Shown: piece after piece, positions 12,363-26,380 of the stretch | Layout: every line of letters begins with the position of its first letter | Position numbering within the stretch: position 1 is the first letter of the stretch | NCBI GenBank assembly: GCA_000499405.2 | Contig: HG738138.1 | Location: 20,871,753-20,935,752 of the forward strand | Direction: 5' to 3' | Length of the DNA: 64,000 nucleotides | Source of the DNA: Onchocerca volvulus | Lineage: Eukaryota; Nematoda; Chromadorea; Rhabditida; Onchocercidae | Program-made: the position numbers and the translations under genes | Notes under the pieces: model-generated | What the model saw: the letters and a program-made list of their open reading frames with translations, nothing else | Database searches by the model: none | Told to the model about the DNA's origin: nothing

Positions 12363-13760
12363 AAGAGACTCGCAGTGCCAGCCAGTGCTTTACCCTTAAT
12401 CCGTTCTTCGATTAAAAAATCAATAGTTTAGATACCGGTTTTCATCTCTCATGTTTGAAATCTTTGCTATCTCTAAATCATGAGATGACCTTTATAAGAT
12501 GGAAAATACTGAAAATAAAAAGATCAATCGAAGACGACTTAGTCACCACTTTTTTCAGTTTGGATCGATCATTAATGAAGAAACAAAATCAAACTGTGCC
12601 ACAATTATGACATCATCGAAAACCAATAAAATTATATGCATGCGTGAATCAAACAAGTTTCATTTCTCGGTAAAATTAGTACATCCTTGCTTATAGATTT
12701 TCAAGTGTCTGTTTTTAAGCAAATTTTAACCATTTACGGATGAATTGAAATACGCGTAGTACTTCACAAAAATGCACTGCCGAATATAGGCTACAATATT
12801 TTATGAGTTAGACATTTTTCAAGATTTCTACTTAATAAAACTTGTGAAAAACTGATTGTTTTCGATGTCATACAGATAAATTCCTTAATTTCAAATAATT
12901 AATGTGCGGTTTTTTCTTTTTTATTTTGATTTATTTCTGTCCTTGAATTGTTTTTTGATCTTTCTAGTCTAATTATTCTGCCATTAAATGATGTTTATGA
13001 GTTGTTTTTCTGCACAAGTAATTCACTGCTGTTAGTGCGTTAAGATTCTCTACTGAATTATTTAAATAAGTCGGTGTAAAATTAGAGTTATATCAGTGGA
13101 TTTAATTAAAGATGAGCAATTTTCCTTGGACATTACAAATTTGTTTTTCAAATCTGCGCTTTAATTTTACCAGATGTTTCATATTATTAAACTGCATATA
13201 AAATACTACAGTTTCTACAGAGTGCAATGTTTGTTGGCTAAAATTACAGGGAATTCTCTAAAATTTTGAAATTTGAGGCTAGAGTCGATTTAATTGGAGG
13301 AATGTTGGTATGGAATTTAAAACAGGGCTAAACACAATGATGCAAGCGAGAAAAATTTACCTTCGTCTCTGAAGTTATTCCAAAATAGCATTTTGTGACA
13401 GAATTCGACTGTCAAATTTCGGTGACAAAAATGTCAATTGATGGAGATACAACGTCGCTGGTAACTTCTTGAAGAAATTTTGCGACGAACTTTTGTTTTC
13501 TTTACCGTCATATCTCTATTTCGAATTTTTTACGTGTTTTTTTAATTCATCGTTTGTGCGACACGCATGCATTTAACAACAGAATGTCCATTTTAACAAA
13601 AATACATTTTGTAAGAGAATGAAATGACATGGAACTTTGACTTTTAACATCAAATCAATATTATCGATAAATCATTCTCATTGTCATACCGATGCAATTT
13701 GATAATAGTAATAAAATGATCGGCTTGTATTTGGAACATCCCAAATATTTTATTTTAATT

Positions 13761-15282
13761 TCAGCCAAATCTGAAATTATTTTTTTTAATGATTTGCGAT
13801 TAAAAAATTGCTTAAATCAATTTTATAGCTGTATCTCATTTTTAATTTTGCACATTACACGAAAAACTTCCTGCAAAAAAGTTTTATATATAAATTTGCA
13901 TACCTAAGACGTTCTGCTCCGTTCAGTGATGCAATAACTCGATCAGCTAACGGTAATTGTTTCTGTTCCTCTCTATAAATATTATTTTTCTCAAAAAATC
14001 AATTCAAAAATTCTTATTTGTAGGTGAAAATTCTATTTTTAGGATTTTAAATTGTGAATTATACGGATTATTCAGGCATTAATGATATTTTGATTTTATC
14101 AAGGTGCACTATCATGCCGAATATAAAAATTCTAGGCCTTTCTGCTTTAGGCTCATTTTCACAACCAATAGAGATATCTGACTGAAAATATGTTATACAG
14201 TATGTGCTTTGAAGATCTTCACCGGTCAATACTTGCATTTTCCTAGCAACCTACATATGAATCAAAATTACAAGTCTGAAGTTTGAATTTTAATATCAAG
14301 TTTTATAAGATAAAGGTTCAAACAAAATACCTACATCGGTAAATAAAAATGATCGTAGGAAGGCTCAAAATATCGATCTCCAACTTCCCTAAAAAAATTA
14401 AATTGCAGAAAATCTATGCTGCGAAATTTTTTTGACCAAAAATTGTTTTCTCCTATTTAGTAAAAGCTTATTTGGTTTCTCAATTCAAAGTCATGGTTCT
14501 ATCATTTCAAAAATTTTCTCGTAGTCTATTATCAGAAAGACGGGAGGAATAGAAATTCTTATGATCAGTTCAAAATTTGCTGCAAACAAATAGTTTGTCT
14601 GGAGTTTTTCGTAGGTACTGTTCAATGAAGCAAGGCATAGCCGGAAAATCTGATATTCCCAGTAATCTAGACGCAGTGATTTGAGGCTTGAAAAAAGATT
14701 CTCTAGAAGATTGATAGGACAAAGAAACTCCTTTTTTATCGAAACTATTTCTTTAATCGTAGGAATAATTGCAGCATTAGGTTCTTTCTATAGATTAAAT
14801 CACTTCGGGAAAAAATGAAGTCGCATGTTAAGAAGTAATAGAAACAGAAACATTGATGTTTTAGGCAGTCTAAAATAGCTAAATGAAATCAGAGATTCGA
14901 ACAATTCCTTCGTTCAACCATAGGCGATTTTCCTCACACACTGGAGTGCTTGGCTGTCCCGCAGAAGTTTCAGGATGTTTTCACTTCCTCATGCATTTCA
15001 TTATTTGATTCTCGTTCATATCCTAATTATCTTGAATAATGAACGTATTTCCAATGTATTAATATTGCAAGTCTTCCAGCAATATTGTGAGCATTGTTGG
15101 CAATTAGTTACAAAAGTACGATTGACGGGATAGGTTAAACTAACTGTGATCGAACGGTTTTACCGAACACATCAGAATCGTATGAACGTTTTCCATAACG
15201 TAGCCTCAAAGCACCGTTGATAGCCGATGTAAATTGTTCCAGATCTTTATCTAATCGTTCAGCGCGATCCATTGGTACATTG
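13761..15282 (-). CDS. FLP-34/NPY-like neuropeptide precursor (5' exon not found)
   Basis: Minus-strand exons 15282-15145, 13972-13904 and 13770-13761 chain with matching phase. The first encodes LEQFTSAINGALRLRYGKR, i.e. an RLRY-Gly amidation site followed by dibasic Lys-Arg. The second encodes LADRVIASLNGAERLR, and the last 10-base exon adds only Phe-Gly and the stop codon, giving ERLRFG at the very C-terminus. C. elegans FLP-34 peptides share this layout (an ...ASAINNAGRLRYG peptide and an ...ASLNNAERLRFG peptide, recalled from general knowledge), and such peptides are NPY/NPF-like ligands of G protein-coupled receptors. Both predicted peptides end in Gly, the amide donor. The exon carrying the signal peptide should lie upstream (above 15282, ending 2 nt into a codon) but was not recognised. 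An intron of about 1.2 kb separates the two peptide exons. Confidence 0.8.
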
Positions 15283-18200
15283 CTGCAATTTTGAATCTTT
15301 TTGTCAGAAAAAGATCACAAGAAAATGGTTTTGAGATGAAAATTAATTTAAAGCCAATTTCAATTTTGACAGATTTCAAAAAAAAAAAATTATGCATTTT
15401 ATAACATGTATTTTAAATTGGTTTGAAATTTTGAGTTTTCCAATTTACTATATTTGCATAGAAATCATCTGTGAAAATTCCTGAGGAGAAAAAAAGAAAA
15501 GCTAAGGTCGAAAAAAATTCAAATACTTCACTGTCTATTTCTTTAATCAGTAAAAAAATTTATCTTACCAAACAAGAAGTGCAGGTAAAAGCAATGTGCC
15601 TGCAAACAAATAAATTGTTGTCATTATGTGTCAAACTTCAAATGATTCACTTCACAGGGCGCTGAAAAGAAAGACTCATTTGTTCTGTTTAAAGATTCAT
15701 GAATCTGAATAAACATCGCCTTGAATATTTCATTGATACAAATTAATGCATAAATTGACGTAAAATTTGATTTTTAACATGAAATTGTCATAGCAGTTTT
15801 GCGTTCTAAAAAATTCAAGTGAAAGTGCAAGAATAACTTCATCGTCATGAATTTGATTTTAATAGAATTCATTTGCGAAGTTTTATCAGTACTGCCAAAG
15901 TAATAATCAAAGATGTGCTCATACTTCAATATTTCCTCATACTTCAATAAATAAAGCACTACAAATTTGTACTACTTTCAACAGCAAGTGAGGCATTGAT
16001 GGAAGAAATATCAGTATAAAAAAGTTACATATTTAGAATATAAACAGCTAAAAGAATAACATAATATGAAGCCATAGAATGCACATTTGCCTGTCGTTTC
16101 ATGAATAAACAATTTTTGATTTTGAAGTTAAATACTTTCATATTGAAATGGAAAAGTTGTATTCCTCAAAAACTGCTTACTTGCTTATTTCAAACACTCT
16201 CTTACTGAATACTAATTATTAAATAATACAGTTTTAATATGCTGATATTTTTTACAGATGAAATCTGCTTTTATATCTTAAATGAAAAAGTTACTTAATT
16301 TTTGCAAAATTTCCACTAAATTCTTATTTGTAGGTGTATTCTTGTAATGTTTTAAATCATTTATCGAATGTCGTGCACATTGAACAACTAAAAAGTGATT
16401 TAAAACGCCTTTAACTACTGTTCATTGTTATCTGTTAAAACTATTTTATTTATAGTTATTATCATAAGAGTGAAGAAAAAGGATTTAGGATATGATTATA
16501 TGTCGCAGGGCGAATTAACAGCATTTCGCGCTCACTGATTTTTTTTTCAAATAAATGTTTGATTTCAAATTTTATGTTCTAGGAAATGAATAAGTTTATT
16601 ACCTATAAGTCTAAGAATTCTAACACCCGCTTTTCCCATGTTATTCATATTTGTAGTGGAGGCAATTAAGTGAAATATCAATTTAACAGCAGGATAACAA
16701 CCCGCTGTAGTACATTTTCACTTATACTAGCATGTACATATAAGTATATAATTTATTGGATATATATATATCCTAAGAGCAGAAATCTGGATTCAACAAA
16801 TCATTTGTTCCCAAACAACTTGTTAAATTTGAAGCAGCGGTGGAATGGATAGATTATTTCAGTTTGTGAGAATATCTCAATATCGGCCACACACCTTAGA
16901 GGTAAATTGATTGATATCCGGACGATTATGAATTCTCAAAAAAAAAAAAAAAATCAAGCATACACACTGCAATTTAAAAAAAAAAAAATTTTGCTATTCT
17001 AAAAATTTTGGCATCCTTTTCAGTTTATCAAGTTTTATTCTCTTTTCTTTAAAAAGCTATATCATTTGATAGAAATGCATATATCATTTTTTATTCGCCA
17101 TAATTTGTAAAATTAAATTAGAATGAGAAATTTTCGGGATAAAATCTAAGTGTTATTGCAATCACAAAAAAGAAAATTGCAACTGCTAAATTTCATGCAA
17201 AATTTTCTAATTCTGTTTTCAAAAACAAAAGAAAAAGAAAGAAAACAAAGATACGGTAACCCAATGAGAATGATTTACTTGAATGCAGAGATTGTGAATG
17301 GATGCTTTATGCTATGCTCGTGAAGTTCAAATCCATTTGTCGCCTTTGCTTGACGACATTTCGAAAAACAATACACGAAAGTCTAAGAATTAGTAGCAAA
17401 GAGCATTTTGTTCATTTCAGATAGGCCACGTCATCAGTCAATTTTTCTTCCATTCAATATGAAATGCAAATGATTTGGTAGGTTCTAACTGAAGTGGCCC
17501 TGTTTGCAGGATGTACTGATTTACTGACACATAGATAGAGATATTTATTTGCTTAGTCTGTATCTATGCGAATAATTCATGTTTGGTTCTCAATGATGAT
17601 GAAAAATTAGAGAACTGACAAATAAACAATTGTGACAACAACGATAATAACCATAACAGTTGAAATTACTATTTAGAGAGTGTTTATTCGAAATTTTAAA
17701 ACTTAGAATTAATCGGTGATCGGAGAAATATTAGCTGATAATGGATATTATCCCAAAATAACAACCGATGGGTACTGTTTAAAATAGCTTAGCCACCTTA
17801 AACTTCATTTTCCAAACTTTTATCCAACTCATGCAATATTTCGAATTCTCGAAAACTTTACTTTTATGAAGTAATCTTTTGAGATAGGAAATAAAATAAA
17901 ACAAAATGAAGAAATGGCATAGCAAAAGTATCTGTCTATTGTTTTTGCGTCTTGCAAGAAGTACTACTGCTAGTAGACAATATATTTTTTGAATCTTTTC
18001 TCAATGTTTTTCAATCAAATTTAATTTAATTATCCAACAAATTCAAACATAAAGTAAAAAAGATAGAAAAGAGAATTTTAAAGAATCTTGTAAATACTCT
18101 CCTATTTCATTCATGCCTTCAAAAACTTAGCTGAAAATAAGTGCAATAAAAAATAAGCATTTTTATTGGTAATCCAAGCTGATAGAAATACCAACACTTC

Positions 18201-21200
18201 AATTTAATCAAACACTGAAATTGACGCAACAAAATTACAAATTTTACATGAAACTTATTTTGATAATGTGAAGAAAAGGTATGGAAATATAGAATTTCTC
18301 GCTCAGTCACTACTTTAATAAATTCTTGATACTTTCAGCATAAAAGGCTTGTCATTTTTAAAGAGAGCCTTTTAACTATTCATTGAATTTCAACAGGGCA
18401 TATTTTTCGTTCATCTTATAATTTGAGATCCTGATAATTTTAAATTAGAATCTTGGACCTGTACTGAAAGACATAAAATAGAATATTTAGCTTGATTGAT
18501 TGTTAGGTTAAAGACATCTAAATATTAAACAGAAGAGCGTCGCATTCCATTTTGTAGATTGTTCATTGAATTTCAAAAATAAAAATTACTTAGCAGGCCA
18601 AATAGTATTTCTGACATGAAAAAATCATTCTTAAGAAGAAAAGTTGTATCGTTTGAAAAAGAAAAGATAGAATTATTATTGTTTTATCTGATCAATTGCA
18701 GCTTCCATTCACGAAATTTGAAACAAGAAATATTCTTGAGATGAACTGTCGATCAAAGACATCTAAAATATGAAATAAAATTTGGAAGAATGTCATATTA
18801 GCAAAAATATAGGAAAGGTATCGCACAAGTTCATATTTAAAAGCAAATTAAAAATGTAGGTAGTCATTTAGTTATTTGATCTAAAATCAGTTGATTTGAC
18901 TTTTTAAAAAAAAAAAAAAATTAGATAAGACTTTCCGTTTCATATTTCTTATCAGCTTATTCATTATTAGGAGGCTTGAATTAGTGCGTTGAATAGCTCG
19001 GAAATTAATTACATAAATGATAATTAATAGATTCGAATCACAAAAAATATTGTAACATATCTCTAGATATAAAAGTTTGTCAATTTTCACATTATTAAGA
19101 GACATAAACTTTCAAAACTATCAATATTAAATACATATAGATAGAAGCTCACATAAAAAAAAACCAACTCATGGCGACAAAATTAAATGATTTTAGTGTT
19201 GAATTTAATAATCAGAATCGCAACATTTTTTAGAATTCATTAAAGAATCGTGAAATTCTGAAAGGTAGTAAATTTAAACCAGCTATTTATATAAATAACA
19301 AATATTTGTTCGAACTTTGATGCTTGCTTGATGGAACAGTTTTCGACTGGACTGATCTAATCTTTTAAAGCATGTTGAACATTAATGCCGTTATAAAATC
19401 CTAGTAGTTTCAAATGGAAAATTATTTGCTTTCCATCAACTGTATGGAAAAGAATAGAAATATCTTTCATTTTGCAATTTTTTAATTTCCAAATTTTCTT
19501 CTGCAAATTTGAGAATATTTTCAATAATTTTTTTTCTTCTTGATGCTTTTTTTTCTCCAAACAGTGCACAAAAGAACTGATAAGTGCCCATTATTAAATC
19601 TCTGTATCACAGTAGCATTAGTAAAAGTTTACATACTTAATTAGTCATTTACAATTTAGAATTGAACCAACTTGAATAAACAAAAAATAATTATTAGAAG
19701 GAAGGGAATGGGATAAAGACAAGAATGAGAACTGAAGTTAACACCAGTGGAGACACCTGACTTCAAGCTTCAAAGCTACATTTTCACTGCTTTTATGAGC
19801 AAAAATATTTCAGCAATGAATAACAATGATAGTTAATGAACAAATCGGAACAATGAGTTAGGCACACGCTATAAACTCTACTTTTGTCACAACCAGAGAG
19901 CTCAGATATGTCATTCTTTTTCATTCAGAAAACATGAAATGGTATTTCAGTGAATTTTGATCAGTAAAGTGTGCGATGTGAAATCTTATTGCAACTGTTT
20001 TTGATGAAAGTTATTACGAATAAATTGAATCCAAATTTACTTCAAAAATCACAGAACTTTTCGTTTTTGTCGGAAATTTCAAGAGATCTCAATAAAGTTA
20101 AGTATGTGGTGGAATCAGAACTGATGAATCGGCAAACCGCCCATTATCCAGTCTCTTTATAAAAATGTTCCAGTTCATAAGCATTTGTTCATCTTGCCCC
20201 TATTCCCAATGATGAAGAATTGCAACTTTTAGCTTTGCTCAATTAAAAGTTAGAAAAAACTTCTTTCTCCAGTGGGGATTCTGTAAAACACTTGAGAAAA
20301 GAATAATCAAATTCCATAGAATTATGTTTTTCTTTCAGTTCATAAAACAAAATTGTTTTCTTTCATCTTTTAATTTAATTATTTATAACTTTTTTTTCCA
20401 ACTTTTGCATGAAAGTTTCTACAAATCATTTGAAGCTTACAAAGCATTTGCTTCCGTCCATTTCTTCGATATTTCTGAATCGTTAACATTTCCATATTTT
20501 CGTGAGCTGTCCAGACCAGATCTTCTATGGACTTTATTTCTCCAATAATTTCTAAATTTTAAATTTAGTTTCTCATTCATATATTGTTCTGTTTTGACTA
20601 AATCATGTTGATATAAACAATGTGATTGGCATGTGATCGTGTGAAAGATAATGTCATTCCATTGTTCGGACTTAATCGATGGTGATATAGGTTAGTTTTG
20701 AAATGAAGATGTAAGAAGATAAATAAGCCGCAAAAAAATTATTGATCACGATCGAAATAAGGATTACCAAATAAAAATAATATCCACAAGATTTTCCAAA
20801 GGACAAGGAAAGGATTCTAAGAAAGTTGAGTTTAAAATTCTTCGGAAAATTGGTCTTTCTGAATCATTATAGATTTTTTTGGTAGATTTTTGGAAAAAAA
20901 ATTCCGGAAAAAATTTTTGAAATTAGAATGTACTAACATTTTAATGTTTCTATCTCATTCTCCGTCCCTTATTTCATATTAACAATCATTTGAAACGTAT
21001 AACTAAATAGCATTTTGCAAGTCCGAAAATGAAAAGAAATTCATGGCTAAACAAATCAGGTAATTAATTTACAATTGACAACTAAGTATTATTCACGGAG
21101 ATAAATTAATCACTAAAAATAATAAGTTAATTTACAAAATTTTATCTAAAATAAATTCATACAATGTTTCAATTTAGTATGTCGTTTTAAAAGTTGAACA

Positions 21201-23600
21201 TATTCCAAAGATGAAATTAAATATTTGAAATAGAATAAAATCTATTTAGAAAAAGTGAAAATGGTTAGGAAGAGATCAAAATTCTAAAGAATTTTTACAT
21301 AAAAAAATTTAAAAGGGAAAAGGGTGTAATCCTTGCGGAATCATCGGCGTTATAATTATTAACAAATATTTGATTAAAAGAAATAAAAACTGTAGCAAAT
21401 AAATAAAGAAAATGTAAGATCTTGGAAAAAGGGATTTGATTTAGATCGAGTTCAACAAAACTTATCAAAAATTTAATCGTTTGATCGAATTCAGCATAAA
21501 ACTGAATAGAATCTGAAATTAATATCTTTTCTAATACATCACTTTCACATAATCCTAAATCCTGAAACAACAAATTGTTAGTCATCATTCTAAATCAAAT
21601 CAGAGATTGGTTTGCAAGAAGGAAGTTGTTTGATCTTTCATTTAAGTTATTACAATTAACCCTGAGATGCCACTTGTTGAATGGGGAAGATTTATTTCGT
21701 AGTTGATTTGCGACCAATATTCTAATGTTTATTTTAATTAATATTCGTTTTTTATTACTGAGTTGTGAATGATTTTCAAAAAAAAAAAAAAGAATTATAA
21801 AATTCCAGCCGAGTCAAAAAATAAATCTGGATAGCGCAGAACAGTTGCATTCACTGAAACAAGTCAAAATAGCAATTAGTTGCTCTTTTTTCGCGAATGG
21901 TTTCTCTCAAATGATGAAAAAAACTTGAAAGAAATAAAACGTCTAACTAAAATTTCTTCCTGACAATCCTGAATTATTGTCCTCTTGCATAATTTCAGAT
22001 TGCCGAAAATACTTCAAAACTGTGCTACCGAAAAAGTAAAAAAAGCACTTCTTTTCCTTTCGCCTTGCATTTCTTGAGTAATATTCTAAAACAAAGTGAA
22101 ATTAAATAGGTAGAAAATTATTCATGATTCAGAGAATTTTCGGAAAACATAAAAATATTTAAAAGATAAAATCGATTATAATGAAAAATTTACCAGTATT
22201 ACAAAAGTAAAATATGAAGCTTATGTTGTGCTGTTCGAATTTGCAACACTTATAACGGAAATATTTTATATATCACTGATTTGCAGAAATATTTCTAAAA
22301 AGTAATTGGTAGTTCGGAATCTGCAATTTACCGGTGTTAGCGAAACCTGGACATTTTCAGAAAACCGACTGCACTCCAAAATATTATGTTTACGGTGAAA
22401 GAGTTATTGAAAAATTTATCATGTTAAGTTACTCATCTTATTCTTAACGTTATGTTTATGAATTTGAAATTCGTCTTTATCCTTATCATTTTTCATGATT
22501 CATTGCTTCTTTATCATCCTCAATCTTTTGCTCTTTCCTTTACAAAGATTTTAATTACAAGTGGGAACAATACTATCTGAATCTTATGACCTTTTGACGA
22601 AGATTGTGTTTTCACCGAAAGAGAAAGCTGATATTGTAAAAAGTGATCTGATTTCAAAGTACTATTTCTAATGTTGACTTCAACATACTTCATTTAAAAT
22701 GTTATTTTCTTCAAAAACACAATCTGTACGCAATTACGAAGAATTATTAAAATGAAAGTTGTCTAAGTTCTAATAATTTAAATGTATAAAGGCTTCAACA
22801 AAACTGATAAATAATAGAAAAATGAATAATCAGACTGCATGATACTGTAATCTTTAAAAATCGGCGGAAATTATGATGATTCAACATAATTTCAAGTCAG
22901 AAACACATTAACACACGAATCCTACCAGTATTTCTAGAACTATGTTAAGAAGTACATCAACTAGTTGCCGTTACTACCACAAATCATTCTGATGATACAC
23001 AATCAAGAGTCAAAAAACGTAACAAATTTTGGCATACTTAAATTCCTAAAAATTGGATCCTTGGGTTTTGAACAATACGCAAACAATTCCTCCAAAACAA
23101 AAATATGCTAAGCAGTATTAGGAGAGGAACGAATTTTTAAAACTGCAGCTAAAGATAATTTTTGGGAAATAAAAATGAAATAAATTGGAAGATAAATGGG
23201 AAACTGTCATGCAATTATCCTCTAAAACAAGACCCAAGGGCATTTATACATGCATATTCTAATTCCAGTAATCCACATTTCCGATAGATGTCGAATATTT
23301 GGACATGCAAATAGCGCTGACATCATTCTCTTCATATTTTATGTTAAAGATAAAAAAAGCATTAGAAGCATATTAAATATTTTAAGCCAAAAGCTATTAT
23401 ATTAAGAAGCAAAGATATCTGAATAAGTCATTAAATTTCATAGGATACAGACATAAAGGTAAGGATTGCTTTTAAACTAAAACAAAAATGTCATTTATGC
23501 TTTAAAAAATATCACAATTGTTACCACTAACGGAAATACGGATATACCTCAATAAATCAAAACCCTCAATATGGTATACAAATTCATCAATAAAGACTCA
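15283..23600. other. Long AT-rich region without a recognisable gene
   Basis: No conserved protein was found on either strand over about 8.3 kb. It should contain the signal-peptide exon and promoter of the minus-strand neuropeptide gene. The only exon-like piece is near 21421-21561 (minus), where a good TTGTTTCAG acceptor opens about 45 codons (DLGLCESDVLEKIL..., no family recognised, no clear donor). Several poly(A) and poly(T) runs occur. Confidence 0.5.
21421..21561 (-). CDS. Weak single-exon candidate, unidentified
   Basis: After acceptor TTGTTTCAG (minus strand) an open frame reads DLGLCESDVLEKIL and later FYAEFDQTIKFLISFVELDL. The composition is less biased than the usual intronic translation here. 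No donor with GT was found at a convincing place, the lower boundary is approximate, and no homologous family is recognised. Confidence 0.15.
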
Positions 23601-25865
<2,265 letters not shown>

Positions 25866-26380
25866 AGAAGTTCTGCAGAGAAAAACTGATGAATAGAGCT
25901 AAAAATCAAATAACACTTATCTTGGAAGCTATCGGTTATGACCCTTCTAATGAAAGCATTTCCTGAAGTACCGAAATTCAAAACAGGTGACGTTCACTAC
26001 AAATAAAAATTTCGGCAAATTATCCGAGACGCACTCTACAATTTATTGCATATTGCCTCTGCTACGTTTCAAAACAGTAGTACAACGAGTATATTAATCT
26101 CGTTATGCTTGGTCGGTTATCACATCTTGCGGTCAACGAGGAGTGGTGGTTTCAGGAATTTCGTAACATGAAATGAATTTTAGCTTTGGGCAGAGTTGTC
26201 TCTTGTAAATGGCTGTTTTTACCACTATCTATTTATTCTGTTTATCACTTGACACGAGGGAGATAATAAAACTCTTTCCTGTCAAGTGATAAATAGATAA
26301 GCAAGTCTTAGGGCTTACAGTAAAAAAAAAAAATAAATAAAACTTTTTTTTTTTCAGGATTTGTGCTGTTTATTATTGCG
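25866..26380. promoter_or_regulatory. Shared KRR1/RBM25 divergent promoter region
   Basis: This 515-bp gap separates two divergent start codons and is expected to hold both promoters. It is somewhat richer in G+C on the KRR1 side. It contains an inverted repeat with 14-bp arms at 26241-26254 and 26280-26293 and ends in a T-rich TTTTTTCAG at 26357, a likely trans-splice acceptor for RBM25. No named transcription-factor site is claimed. Confidence 0.5.
26241..26293. repeat. 14-bp inverted repeat upstream of RBM25
   Basis: Arms 26241-26254 and 26280-26293 are exact reverse complements around a 25-base loop; outside them TATCTA and TAGATA extend the pairing imperfectly. It sits about 90 bp upstream of the RBM25 ATG and before the predicted acceptor. 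Confidence 0.85.
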
